In this document: piece by piece, positions 54,813 through 64,000 of the stretch
How positions within the stretch are numbered: the first letter of the stretch is position 1
How the letters are laid out: each line of letters starts with the position of its first letter
NCBI RefSeq assembly: GCF_963576615.1
Contig: NC_088709.1
Span: 21,035,243-21,099,242, forward strand
Reading direction: 5' to 3'
DNA: 64,000 bases
Source of the DNA: Watersipora subatra
Lineage: Eukaryota > Bryozoa > Gymnolaemata > Cheilostomatida > Watersiporidae
Program-made: the position numbers and the translations under genes
Notes under the pieces: model-generated
Seen by the model: the letters and a program-made list of their open reading frames with translations, nothing else
Database searches by the model: none
What the model was told of the DNA's origin: nothing

Positions 54813-56921
54813 CCATAAAACCTCTAATTGAACGCCGTGGCACCTAATTTTTTAACCCTTCTTTTATGATGGCAGGCAATTGAAGGCGGCGTTCATATAT
54901 ATTTTTCAAATGGTTCGTTAGAGTTTGTAGAAAATAAATTTAGCCCTTTCACAGGTGAAGCGAATGTCGCCTATATTTTGCTTTCTTTTTTCGGTGGAGC
55001 GATATTAAACCTTTTGGATGCAATAAATCTGCTAAATTGCCTCCAAATTGTCAACGATCTTTTAATAAATATGGATTGAGAAACGGAGAAAGATCTCTAC
55101 CAGTTGATATCTATTGCTGGCAATTAACCTGCGATGATATTATGGCCTGTGTCCTTCTTTGCAATTTGTTGGCATTTTCAGTTCATTCTAAATTTGAAAA
55201 CATATTTTTATTATATAGCTATATTTAACAATGTTGCATAAAAGCTCATTGCATTCATTGATAGGTTTGCTACAGTTTGCAGCCAAAACTAGCATTTATA
55301 TGAAATAGAAGTAGAGGTATGAGTATCGATCCATTGCAAGCCGTGTTAACCCTTTCGCAGGCAAGTTTTTTTGGGCTATTTGAAACCCCTGGGCAAATTA
55401 ATTTTTCACGAATTGATTTTAAAAAAATCATTAATACACTTTTGTTTATGATATTGTATACGTGTATTCTGTTTTTATTATACAGGTAAATACAAATAAA
55501 CATTTTCAAGTCAAATTCTTATATAAGTGTTTCTCTAGCAATAGTACTTTTGGAAGCATTTGCCCTTGCAGAGGCCTACACCGCAGTCTTGGCATCATGT
55601 GCTTATTCTTGTTCCTCTATAGCTTCGCCTTTGCCTATTATAGCTTTTGGAGGACGCCATGGCGGTAAGAGAAAGTTGTTGCACTCTGGGAAAATACTCA
55701 AAAAGCAGAAACAAAGGCAGAAACAAGCCACAAACAAAATTCCCAATTTTATTTAAATACGTTTTTATTTCGGATTTTTCGTTCGTTTAGCATTGCCAAA
55801 ACGATCATTTTTTTGTCTCAAAACGGCTAGTTTTTTGGTTGCTAACAGATACCAATATATTGTAGTTTACTATTAGTAAAAAAATTAAATAAAAAAGGGC
55901 AATAAGGTTACTAAAAATCAATTTATAAAAACGTTCACGTGGCGACATAATAGTCGCTCTGCCCATTGACATCAGTATCGCGAAACGACAATAATGTCGC
56001 TATACCTGCAAAAGGGTTAAGATAGCCGCAAGAACGCTGTTAAATTACATGCTATAAATCAGCATGTTAATAAGTTATGTGATGATAATCTATCGGATGG
56101 TACAAGTATATATTCATGAGCAAATGACATAAACGAACCATGCTTACGTATGTTACATGCAAAAACAAAAATTACCATCTTTAAAACAATATTTCCATCA
56201 TTTGCTCGGATAGCCACTTTCTGATTGTTGCTTTCGATGAAACGAACATCTTCTAGTTGTCCATTACCTTCTACAATATCTTTTGGTCTCAACTATATTT
56301 CTGCATTGCTGAACTAGTCGGTGTTAGCATCCAAACAATTTTTGGCAGAGTAAAACTTTTACGCGCTGCATTTAGTACAAAATTTTGCTCACTAAATGTA
56401 ACCTTTGACCCAAAACTTGCAAACCATCTTTTATATGCATGTTCTTCAAAGTATTAAGACCGCGTTAAACAAGGAACTACTATTAGCCTGACACAGATAT
56501 TAATTATTTCTCTGGTGTTGCTTTCAAAGTTCATCTACCAACGTGAATTCAAACACATTTTTATATATGTACATGTACTTCAAAGTATCAAGACTGCGTT
56601 AAACAAGAAACTATTATTAGCCTGGGACCGTTATTGATTGTTTCTATGGTGCTTTCAAAGTTTTAACAGAAAAAAGCGAAAAGCTTCTGAGTTGAACAAC
56701 GAGAGAACTGATTGCTATTAATGTGAACGATTCATTACTAATACGATTTTTTGAACACCTTTCTACTGATCACTTGATATTATTGGTTCATAAAGATCAA
56801 ATAATGTCAAAGTGGTGTTCAAATGGAGGTGGCATTCAAACGTAGGGTGGCGCTCCATTTTTCAACCCGTTTCTTTTAATGCTGGTCAAATAGGGTTGGC
56901 GCTCAAATAGAGGTTTTACGG
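54813..56921. mobile_element. GTAAAACCTC TIR transposon with nested piggyBac MITE
   Basis: Ends CCATAAAACCTCTAATTGAA and AATAGAGGTTTTACGG; TA follows on the right, CA on the left (probably a mutated TA). Without the insertion at 55,350 it is ~1.44 kb and colinear with 50,427-51,867. The minus-strand patch 56,059-56,292 (78 codons, with DIVEGNGQLEDVRFIE) is the better preserved version of the peptide-like segment shared by both copies. Confidence 0.8.
55350..56016 (-). mobile_element. Deleted piggyBac element with Cys-rich domain relic
   Basis: 667 bp, ends CCCTTTCGCAGGCA and the complement CCCTTTTGCAGGTA, between TTAA duplications (55,346-55,349 and 56,017-56,020). On the minus strand, 55,530-55,690 encodes YRGTRIST, stop, CQDCGVGLCKGKCFQ, aligning with the transposase C-terminus at 58,976 (YKGTRITTWCQNCGVGLCRK); a Trp codon has become TGA. 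The paralogous empty site is at 50,831-50,834. Confidence 0.85.
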
Positions 56922-56929
56922 TATGTATA

Positions 56930-57110
56930 TACAGTATATGTATATATATACAGTGTATATATATACACTGTATATATATACAGTGTATATATACACTGTA
57001 TATATATACACTATATATATATAAATACATATACAGATACATATATATACACTGTATATATACACTGTTGGTACACTGTATATATAGATATACAGTGCAC
57101 CAACAGGATA
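56930..57110. repeat. Palindromic TATA-CACTGTATA microsatellite
   Basis: Repeats of tatacactgtatatatacag that are self-complementary, so it can fold on either strand. Open frames here are low-complexity Tyr/Ile runs. Confidence 0.85.
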
Positions 57111-57310
57111 ATATTTGGATCTGTTCCTGGGTTGGCATCGTAGGGTAAAAAAATTGTTTGCAAGGATATAGCAACCATAGTAATTATATAATGTAAACAT
57201 CCCTGGTAAAAATTGTCAAAAAATTGTATTGATATATATTAAGCAGTATTTGATATATAGCGGCTTCTCATTATCATTTTTCTCTAGATGAGCACTTATG
57301 TTTATTTTAG

Positions 57311-57373
57311 TAGTCCCGGACGTGAAAACGGAACCAGGATCTGATGATGATGCTGATAATCTTTACCCAAGCG
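57311..57373 (+). CDS. Unit 2 micro-exon 7 (type II, intact VKTEP, 63 nt)
   Basis: Phase 1-1, acceptor tttattttag, strong donor GTAAGT. It contains VKTEPGSDDDADNLYPSG; two codons longer than its relatives, with an extended acidic run. The SUMO-type site is intact. The intron after it matches the intron after unit 1 micro-exon 2 (ttacagtgtaagtgtaagtc and around), which fixes the correspondence between units. Confidence 0.6.
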
Positions 57374-57751
57374 GTAAGTTTTAAGATTTATCAAGTAATA
57401 GTGATAACTGCTGCTGATAAGCTTTGATGTCTGAGTTGAATGAATATTATAATCACTTTCCTCTAAAGTTACAGTGTAAGTGTAAGTCTTTTGAAGGAAT
57501 TCTGTGCTAGTTGTAGGGTTTGATTAACTACTACAGATCCATGAGAGCTAATAATACGCGAGTCATTTTTTGAAGGTTGTGACCTTTGATCGCAGGAGGT
57601 ACACTGAGTTTATAGCCATATATATTGTCTATTGCATATTTGTTGATGATTTTTGGTTTAAATCAAATCATTCGATGTATCTAAAAACCCTAAACTTAAT
57701 GAGTTTTAAATCGTTCACTGTATCTACTATTCTACATTGTTTATATTGTAG

Positions 57752-57808
57752 ACACTGAACTTAATCTAGAACCAGAGAGTCCTTTAATCAACACAAACAG
57801 GGATGAAG
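57752..57808 (+). CDS. Unit 2 micro-exon 8 (type I, core LNLEP)
   Basis: 57 nt, phase 1-1, acceptor ttatattgtag, donor GTAAAT. It encodes DTELNLEPESPLINTNRDEG. EP and the NTNxDEG ending are conserved but the lysine is Asn. By position it corresponds to micro-exon 3 of unit 1, the last before the zinc-finger exon. Confidence 0.5.
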
Positions 57809-57974
57809 GTAAATATTATATTAGTTCAATGGATTTAATATTAATAACATATCTCATTGTAATCTTTGAAGTAGCATCAAGAATGCATATTTGTAGCATT
57901 TGCTAGATTATCATGATATAACTTATGAATTTGCCGATTTATAGAATATTATTTGATAGCATCGTTGCAGTAAT

Positions 57975-58508
57975 CTGATCTTACAGCAGATGGACGCTCG
58001 TACATGTAACTACTCGATTGCGCATAAAAAGTGAGTTGTGGTTGCAAATTGTAGCAAACATATCAACGAGTGCAATGAGCTTTTATGCTGCATTGTTAGA
58101 TATTGTATGATATAAAATAAAAATATGTTTTCACATTTGCAATGAAATATAAACTGTAGGCTCCAACTAATTGCAAAGCAGGACGCAGGCTATAATGTCC
58201 TCGCAGGTTAATTGCAAGCAATAGATATCAACTGGTAAAAATAATTCTTGGCCTCTCAATGCATATTGATTAAGATATCTTTGACATATTGGAGTTAGTC
58301 AGCAGATTTATTGTACTCAAAAGGGTTAGTGTCACTCGACCGGAAAAAAAGGGGCAAAATATTTGCTTCACCCGTCAAAGGGCTGAATTGACCTTCTCAA
58401 AATTCTGACGAGCCATTTGAAAAATACAACGCCAGCCTCTATTTGAACGCCACCTATAGAGGAAGGGTTGAAAAATAGTGCCATGGCGTTCAGTTAGAGG
58501 TTTCACGG
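57975..58508 (-). mobile_element. Deleted GTAAAACCTC transposon, minus orientation
   Basis: It ends GTTAGAGGTTTCACGG, and the body matches the left part of the 54,813 element in reverse (for example atagatatcaactggta). The right half of the element is missing. Same type as the segment at 850-1,318, which lies before unit 1. Confidence 0.6.
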
Positions 58509-58831
58509 TAGTTTGTCTAGCTCTGGTAGACCATCCATAGCGGCTGATGGTCCTTTATCTAGAAGCAGAATTTCTGAATAGTTGGACCATAGTGTCTGGC
58601 TTCAATCAAGCAGTCATGAAAGAGATAAATAGTTAGTTGTATCTAGTGGCTATTCAATTCATTAGAGGTTTACTTGTAACAAAATTCACATTCAGTTATT
58701 TGGTATCAAAAGGTTCACCATGTCTTACCCTGCTGTGTTATAGGTGCAAAATATGTGGAAACGTGATTACAAGCTCTTAACCCTTTGACCGGGTATAAGC
58801 CCCCCCCCAAAAACAACCGAAACTCGTGTAA

Positions 58832-58837
58832 TTTATT
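58832..58837 (-). terminator. Poly(A) signal of the transposase gene
   Basis: AATAAA on the minus strand, ~140 bp after the transposase stop and within the element. Confidence 0.55.
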
Positions 58838-58975
58838 TTCGAAAATTCAAGAAATTTTGTATTTTATGAATATACATAGCTCGAACTGAAATGTATTTAC
58901 ATATGTACTTAAAATTTACATAACATCTATTTAATAATGTACTGCTACCAAAAAAGTACAACAAAGTACAATTGT

Positions 58976-60850
58976 CTATGTGTGGAATGCTTGAAAGCAC
59001 TCCTTGCGGCAGAGTCCAACGCCACAGTTTTGACACCATGTAGTTATTCGTGTTCCTTTGTAGCCGCTAACCCTGCTCCTGCTACAAACAGCACAGACTT
59101 TACGTTTCTTATCTGGAATTGTCTCACAAAAATGTCTAGCTGTAAATCTTGACTGCATGTCACCCAGGTTTGGTCTACCAACATGCTGTCGACTCTCTTG
59201 GTAACCACCGAGCAGGCCTTCAATTACCTCTACAATAAAGTTATAATGCCCCATTGGCTTTGCGATGTTGGGATTAAGCTTATACATAATATATGCATTT
59301 GTCATTGTTCTGTCCAGGAGATGGAAAAATATTTTTTTCCAGCATTTCATTGTTCTTCGCTCAGCAGCATAAGCGTCGGTCATTTGATCAGCTATGTCGA
59401 CACCACCCATCCCATCGTTGTATTCCACCACCACAGTTGGTAATGTTTTGACCTGACCATTCCAAAGTGTCTTCCCGCATGTCTTTGCAGAAGCGTGTGT
59501 AGACAGCATGCGTACTCGCTTCCTGTCTACCCAAGACAATGCCATGATCTGGTCATTTCTCATTACGTTCATTTCCCCTTTGGTTGTCAGCTTAGCATTG
59601 ATGCCGTCAGGCAGACCTCGGCGACCTTTGCGTACTGTGCCAGTCACATATATTTGCTTTTTGAGCATTTCTTCACAGAGAACTCGACTAGTGTAATAGT
59701 TATCTACTACCAAATGATGATGTTTGCCACTGTGATTTTCTAAAAGTTTATTACAGACATCGAATGGCTGCCCTTTGTCGGATACTTTGAGTGCTGATGT
59801 ATGATAAACAGTATTATGCACATACCCGGTCTTTGAGTCAGCAAGATTGTATTCCTTTGGGCCCCACTGGTGATGTTTTTTTATGCGGATGTAGTTGACT
59901 AGACAGTGACGGCCTTTGAAACCTACGATTGTTTCATCTATAGATATTACTTTGAAGAGATCGTAACCTTGTTGCCACCTAGCTGTCAAATGTTCCAGAA
60001 CGTTCCTGTACTTGTATTGAGGATCATAACTTGCACTCGAGCGTGGAGGCTCATTATAACTGTCAGAAACATGTAGAAATCTGAGCATGAGGTTGAATGT
60101 GTCCTGCTTCATGGTCTCTCGGAATACTGGGTGGTTTTGGCTGTGATGCTTTCCATCAAAGTAAGCATTATTATTTGGAGCTTTCCACAATCCCTTGTTC
60201 AAACACAGTCCAATAAATGCCCTTAGTCGCTGTACTGTTGCATTCTCCCATAAATTCAGCTTAGACCGTGCCTGCAGTACTCCCATCTTTGCATAAGTGT
60301 ACTCATAGTACTTATTAGTTTCTGCTGCTATGAAGTCCCACAAACTACTTCCACCTTGATTGACAGGAAGAAAAAAATAATCAAAATATTCCACCGGTAA
60401 AGTATCAGCAGGTGGTGTGAAGTTTGGCCCGGTGTGAGCAGAGAAATCGTGGAGTGATGGAGGCTTGTCATTATCTAAGTCAGTAACTGTTTTCCATTGG
60501 CTTAAAGTCGATGTGGTTGCAGTTACTTCATCTTCTAGTCTCTCAATATTAGAATCCTGTGTATTAGTGCTAGTAGCACAGTTATTCATTGATATGGAGC
60601 TGCTGCTACCACACACTGTACTTCTATTTACAACGGCTTGAGTGGATATAATATCGTCATCGTCCGAGCTGCCGTAACCATCACTTTTCTCTGTATATTC
60701 AAAATCTTCAGAGTTAACATCACTTCCATCGTTTGAATCATTATCATATTGCTCTGACAAAAGATCGCTAACGATCGCAGGATCAAGTAAATTTTTACTT
60801 TTTCGTTTGGAACGCCGTGCCGCGATTTGACTGGATTTTCCAACTTCCAT
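58976..60850 (-). CDS. piggyBac-family transposase (DDE_Tnp_1_7), 624 residues
   Basis: It cuts and pastes the element at TTAA by a hairpin mechanism in the nucleus. Residues 1-110 are basic then acidic Ser/Asp-rich, as in the family. The RNase H-like core has the three catalytic aspartates: D305 in SIDETIVGFKG, D383 in VVDNYYTS and D485 in GGVDIADQM; D488 matches the extra conserved Asp. The C-terminal Cys-rich domain has C586, C589, C606, C609, C614, C618 and H623 (CAVC, CQNC, LCRKEC), the zinc-binding module that recognises the element's ends. Length equals typical family members (~590-630). No frameshift or stop. The basic RRSKRKSK near the N-terminus could serve nuclear import. Confidence 0.95.
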   Translation of the reverse strand: MEVGKSSQIAARRSKRKSKNLLDPAIVSDLLSEQYDNDSNDGSDVNSEDFEYTEKSDGYGSSDDDDIISTQAVVNRSTVCGSSSSISMNNCATSTNTQDSNIERLEDEVTATTSTLSQWKTVTDLDNDKPPSLHDFSAHTGPNFTPPADTLPVEYFDYFFLPVNQGGSSLWDFIAAETNKYYEYTYAKMGVLQARSKLNLWENATVQRLRAFIGLCLNKGLWKAPNNNAYFDGKHHSQNHPVFRETMKQDTFNLMLRFLHVSDSYNEPPRSSASYDPQYKYRNVLEHLTARWQQGYDLFKVISIDETIVGFKGRHCLVNYIRIKKHHQWGPKEYNLADSKTGYVHNTVYHTSALKVSDKGQPFDVCNKLLENHSGKHHHLVVDNYYTSRVLCEEMLKKQIYVTGTVRKGRRGLPDGINAKLTTKGEMNVMRNDQIMALSWVDRKRVRMLSTHASAKTCGKTLWNGQVKTLPTVVVEYNDGMGGVDIADQMTDAYAAERRTMKCWKKIFFHLLDRTMTNAYIMYKLNPNIAKPMGHYNFIVEVIEGLLGGYQESRQHVGRPNLGDMQSRFTARHFCETIPDKKRKVCAVCSRSRVSGYKGTRITTWCQNCGVGLCRKECFQAFHT

Positions 60851-61954
60851 TTTTTCAAAAGCGTCACGAATTCGTATTTCTTTAGCTTATAGCACAAAAC
60901 GACGCCTCTCAGATAATCGTTTCAAATAAAAAATTTTTAGATAAATATCTTGCCGATAATATTTAAGAATTGCTAGCGTTCATATCCTTTATTTAACGTT
61001 ACTAGGCGACAGCTTTATAAACGTCTACCGAAATAGACAAATGTCGTTTCCCCACGCAACCGATAAACGACATTCCGGTCGTTTCCCCTGTCAAAGAGTT
61101 AAAAGCTCAAAAACGAACAGTTAATCGCAGCCATCATGAAAACGCCGTAGTTGGGAATCCCTTTATTTTGATGACGTCCTCAACTCGACGTGGTTATTGT
61201 TTTGACACGTGATGTTATCAGGTGAAATGAAAGTCTCAATATAAAATGTTTCGTAGCACTAGCTTATGATACTTTGGGTTTTACCGGAAAGCCCTTATCT
61301 AATATAGATGCTCGCTACTTTACAGTTTCGCCTCAGTTTGCTCTAATCATCTAGTCGTAATCTGATCATGTGACTCATGCTTCCTGCCAACTAACGCGAA
61401 CAATTTCTGCAACATTCTTCGACTCTCACAGGTAACCAACAGGCTCGTCATGTTTATCAGAACATGATATGCACTCCTTCGAGCTAAGGTTAAAAAATTA
61501 AACGAATTTCTATGGTAGGTTTTGAGGTATCAGTGCTCAAAGTGACAGCATTAAAATGATGATGAAATAGATGCGTAAGGACAATAGACATGGTTTTATT
61601 GAATGCGTAAAGTATGTTTGTGAAAATATTTCGACGAATTTGGTTGCATGAAAGCGTAAACAGAAGCCATCGTGTTCAATTATTTCCCATTTGAGCTGTT
61701 TTGGAAAGGGATTCCAACCTACGGCGTTTTTGTGATGGCTGCGATTAACTGTTCATTTTTGAGCTTTTAAAAGATTGTAATCACATTTCCACATATTTTG
61801 CACGTATAACACAGCAGAGTAAGACATGGTGAATCTTTTGACACCAAATAACTGTAATGTGAATTTTGTTGCAAGTAAACCTTTAAGTATTGTGCTATCT
61901 TAACAAAAACTATCTGGCGGGGTAGTTAACTTTGAAAGGGGAGTATTGTCCTTG

Positions 61955-63974
61955 TAGCAAAAACATTACGATTTGATATAATGGTCGATTGGATCATTGG
62001 ACATTACTCCTGTAAGACATTTAGCAAGCGTCTCTTTTAAGTTTTCGAGTTCATAATACAGTATGGCTATCATCCAAATGGTTTTTATTATTTAAGGCAT
62101 GAGATCAAATGGCTCAAAGGTAATCTCTCCATGACTTTCCTGCATCACTTTTCTCCAAAGTTAGCAATGAAATTGTTTTGCATTTAGCCACTCCTACTAA
62201 ATGACAAAGATTTAAAAGTTTTAGATTTTGGCTTCATTTTCTGGTCAAGTCAGATTTGCTGATCATCCGTTGGATGGATATTCTCTTTTAAGATGCCTCA
62301 GTAAAATCATTGGCCTTGCTATGCATAAGGTTTGGTGTCACACTATCTAGTGCAATTTGTAGGTATTAGTGCAATAATGTTGAAGTTGTTGGAATTGTGC
62401 AAACCATTTGATTAATCCAAGCTCCACAATGCATACTTTACTTGGCCACTAGACAGATCTCAAGGGCTGGGGTTAGAAGTCTGAAATAACCAGTCACCAT
62501 CACTTAGTTTACTAGCCACCATCACTTTTGCACTACCAGTTTAGTAGTGCAAAGGCTTTCTATACGTGGATTAATTGTTTTCTGTTCAACACTTTTACAC
62601 AGCATAGAGGATATAACTAGCTCTTGGTTTCCACTGTGTGGCTGCCGTGTGCACTGTGACTTGATTCTTATCTTCTCCTGCATGACTTCATTAACAGACA
62701 CTATCTAGGTTCCTTTAAATTGCTTTAGCTCAGAGGTCGGCAACCTGCGGCTCCGGAGCCGCTTGCGGCTCTTTCATCTCCTCGCTGCGCCTCCTTCTGA
62801 CTTAGGGTTTTTTCTTTTTTACCATATGCCAAGTAATTTAGTAAAAATATAGCAGTTTTATTTTTAGATTTTGTAATATAATTTTTAAAAAATGTAATTA
62901 TGGTGATAAATCAACCATTTTTGCTTGTTATGCGTCATTATTTGTTCTATTATTATTAGTACCTTATCACATGATCGTCATATGGTTTTAACTTTGACAT
63001 AAAAGTACAGAAAAACGTACTACCGGATTCGCGCAGAGGGTCAGATCGCTACGAGATACCTTCTGATATTATGTCAATAGCACTACTGACAAACAACAAC
63101 ACTAATACAGATACTACACCTTATAAAAATTTATGCGCCAAAAAAGCTGCCAAAACTATTTCATTGTTCCTTACAAAAATATAATTTTGTTTTCTCAGCA
63201 GTTAAATCATTATACATGCCACACATTTTCGCTTTATGGTGTAAACATGGTATAAAATCATTAAAAGCTAAACAAAAAAGTTACATGTAACTTTTTTTTA
63301 AATAAAAGTATCAAAGGGTGTTTGTGGCTCCTATTGTGTTCTTTCCTGTGGAAAACGGGTCTAAATGGCTCTTCGAGCGGAAATGGTTGTCGACTTCTGC
63401 TCTAGCTATAAAAGCATCTCGAATGCAGTACCATACTAATGATCATTTAGATATCTCAAGGCAATCATTTTTGTTCAGTACCTTCAGTTCTGTTAGGTTA
63501 AACTAAACAAGAGTGCGTATCACTCTCTGAGTGTTTCGAGATTTTACTGCGTTCATGAGTCTTCAGCAGCAAATGGAAAGTTGCTGCGTTTTCTTTTGGT
63601 ACTTGATATCTTCCCATTTTCAAATGTCTCTTGTCTCACTTGGGTACCAATTATGATGATTTCAGCATTTGGTATTTAGTATGTTTCTGCGCTTAAACAG
63701 TAAGATCATTCCTTTGAACTGCTAATAGCATTTTAAATAATAACTCCTTCAAAAAACAATGTTCAATTCTCCATTACACTCCAAGGTTTTGATGGAATTA
63801 TCAATGTGGTGTCTCAATGCCAGTTTTTGTTACGGCCTTGGCAGCACTTTGATGATGACTGTAACCTTCTTGCTGACTTTATCTACAAACACTCGCTCAT
63901 TGCCACTCATTAGCCTCTTCGCTATCGAGCGCATCCGCTTGAGAATTGTCCCACATGCCGGGTGTGTCAGTTGA
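61955..63974 (-). pseudogene. Degraded coding-like region, unknown family, copy 2
   Basis: Homologous to 5,638-7,384. On the minus strand it has fragments such as ERVFVDKVSKKVTVIIKVL, KLALRHHIDNSIKTL, QVRQETFENGKI and LENLKETLAKCLTGVMSNDP in several frames with stops between. A hAT MITE (62,731-63,399) interrupts it. It lies downstream of the unit 2 micro-exons just as copy 1 lies downstream of unit 1. The product is unknown. Confidence 0.4.
62731..63399. mobile_element. Non-autonomous hAT element
   Basis: 669 bp; the left end CAGAGGTCGGCAACCTGCGG and the complement of the right end CAGAAGTCGACAACCATTTC are inverted repeats, and both continue into a gctctt motif. The flanks CTTTAGCT / CTCTAGCT form an 8-bp target duplication with one change, the hAT hallmark. 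No transposase. Confidence 0.8.
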
Positions 63975-64000
63975 CAATTTTATCTTTTGACATAGACACA

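Larger units (their letters stand above)
58781..61098 (-). mobile_element. piggyBac transposon, apparently complete
   Basis: 2,318 bp with ends CCCTTTGACCGGG and the complement CTCTTTGACAGGGG, flanked by TTAA at 58,777-58,780 and 61,099-61,102. It carries one uninterrupted transposase gene. A subterminal cgacattccggtcg palindrome lies near the right end. Intact ORF, TIRs and target duplication suggest recent activity. Confidence 0.93.
58666..61882. mobile_element. MITE family M1, copy 5, split by piggyBac
   Basis: The left end AGGTTTACTTGTAACAAAAT follows TTAG (mutated TTAA); the right end GTTGCAAGTAAACCT is followed by TTAA. Without the 2,318-bp piggyBac and one TTAA it is ~895 bp, normal for the family. 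The sequence on both sides of the insertion (agctcTTAAaagctcaa) equals the uninterrupted copies. Confidence 0.85.

Noticed and set aside
49872-56921. Simple segmental duplication of 50-52 kb and 54.8-57 kb
   Set aside because: The similarity starts and ends at TIRs with TA flanks, so these are two copies of one transposon and not a locus duplication.
59183-59743. ORFs of 60-90 residues on the + strand
   Set aside because: They are antisense shadows of the piggyBac transposase.

Overview
The window is nuclear DNA of an invertebrate metazoan. It is AT-rich, genes are split by introns with GT..AG borders, C2H2 zinc fingers are joined by TGEKP linkers, and most of the sequence is eukaryotic transposable elements (Ty3/Gypsy, piggyBac, hAT, many MITEs, tRNA-like SINEs). 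A marine lophotrochozoan-type genome is a guess; no species can be named from the sequence. Nothing prokaryotic is present.

Host genes. Two tandem gene units on the + strand appear to share one architecture: a row of very short exons, nearly all 57 nt and all with phase-1 introns on both sides, followed by one C2H2 zinc-finger exon. Each short exon encodes a 19-20 residue acidic peptide, and the best preserved carry psi-K-x-E-P (VKLEP, VKMEP, VKTEP), which fits the SUMO-attachment consensus. Unit 1 has exons near 1.50, 1.65 and 4.36 kb and a six-finger exon at 8.64-9.23 kb that starts in the matching phase. Unit 2 has eight candidate exons between 41.4 and 57.8 kb; its finger exon should lie just past the right edge. 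The introns of both units also hold a degraded, unidentified minus-strand coding sequence (5.6-7.4 kb and 62.0-64.0 kb), so the whole block was duplicated.

Mobile DNA. At 26.7-39.9 kb an old DNA transposon with inverted arms of about 0.9 kb has collected a solo LTR, a full Ty3/Gypsy element (29,598-37,334, minus strand, GATT target duplication) and two MITEs. The Gypsy element sits inside an open reading frame that is in frame across the insertion point. An apparently intact piggyBac element (58,781-61,098, 624-residue transposase with its three aspartates and Cys-rich tail) lies inside a copy of a TTAA-flanked MITE family; a related deleted piggyBac (55,350-56,016) lies inside another transposon. 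In both cases an uninterrupted copy elsewhere in the window shows the empty site. Other elements include a hAT MITE with an 8-bp target duplication, TA-flanked terminal-inverted-repeat elements, foldbacks, and a dispersed retroposon family.

Tandem repeats. A 4-kb array (21.3-25.35 kb) consists of 41 consecutive 96-bp units without a single length change, then one shortened unit. Each unit is made of six 15/16-bp subrepeats, and diverged relatives of the subrepeat lie at 14.6 and 20.5 kb. Smaller arrays are at 12.7, 15.7, 44.6, 51.3 and 52.9 kb. The remaining sequence (roughly 9.5-12.6, 16-19, 25.4-26.6 and 40.6-41.4 kb) shows no convincing genes.
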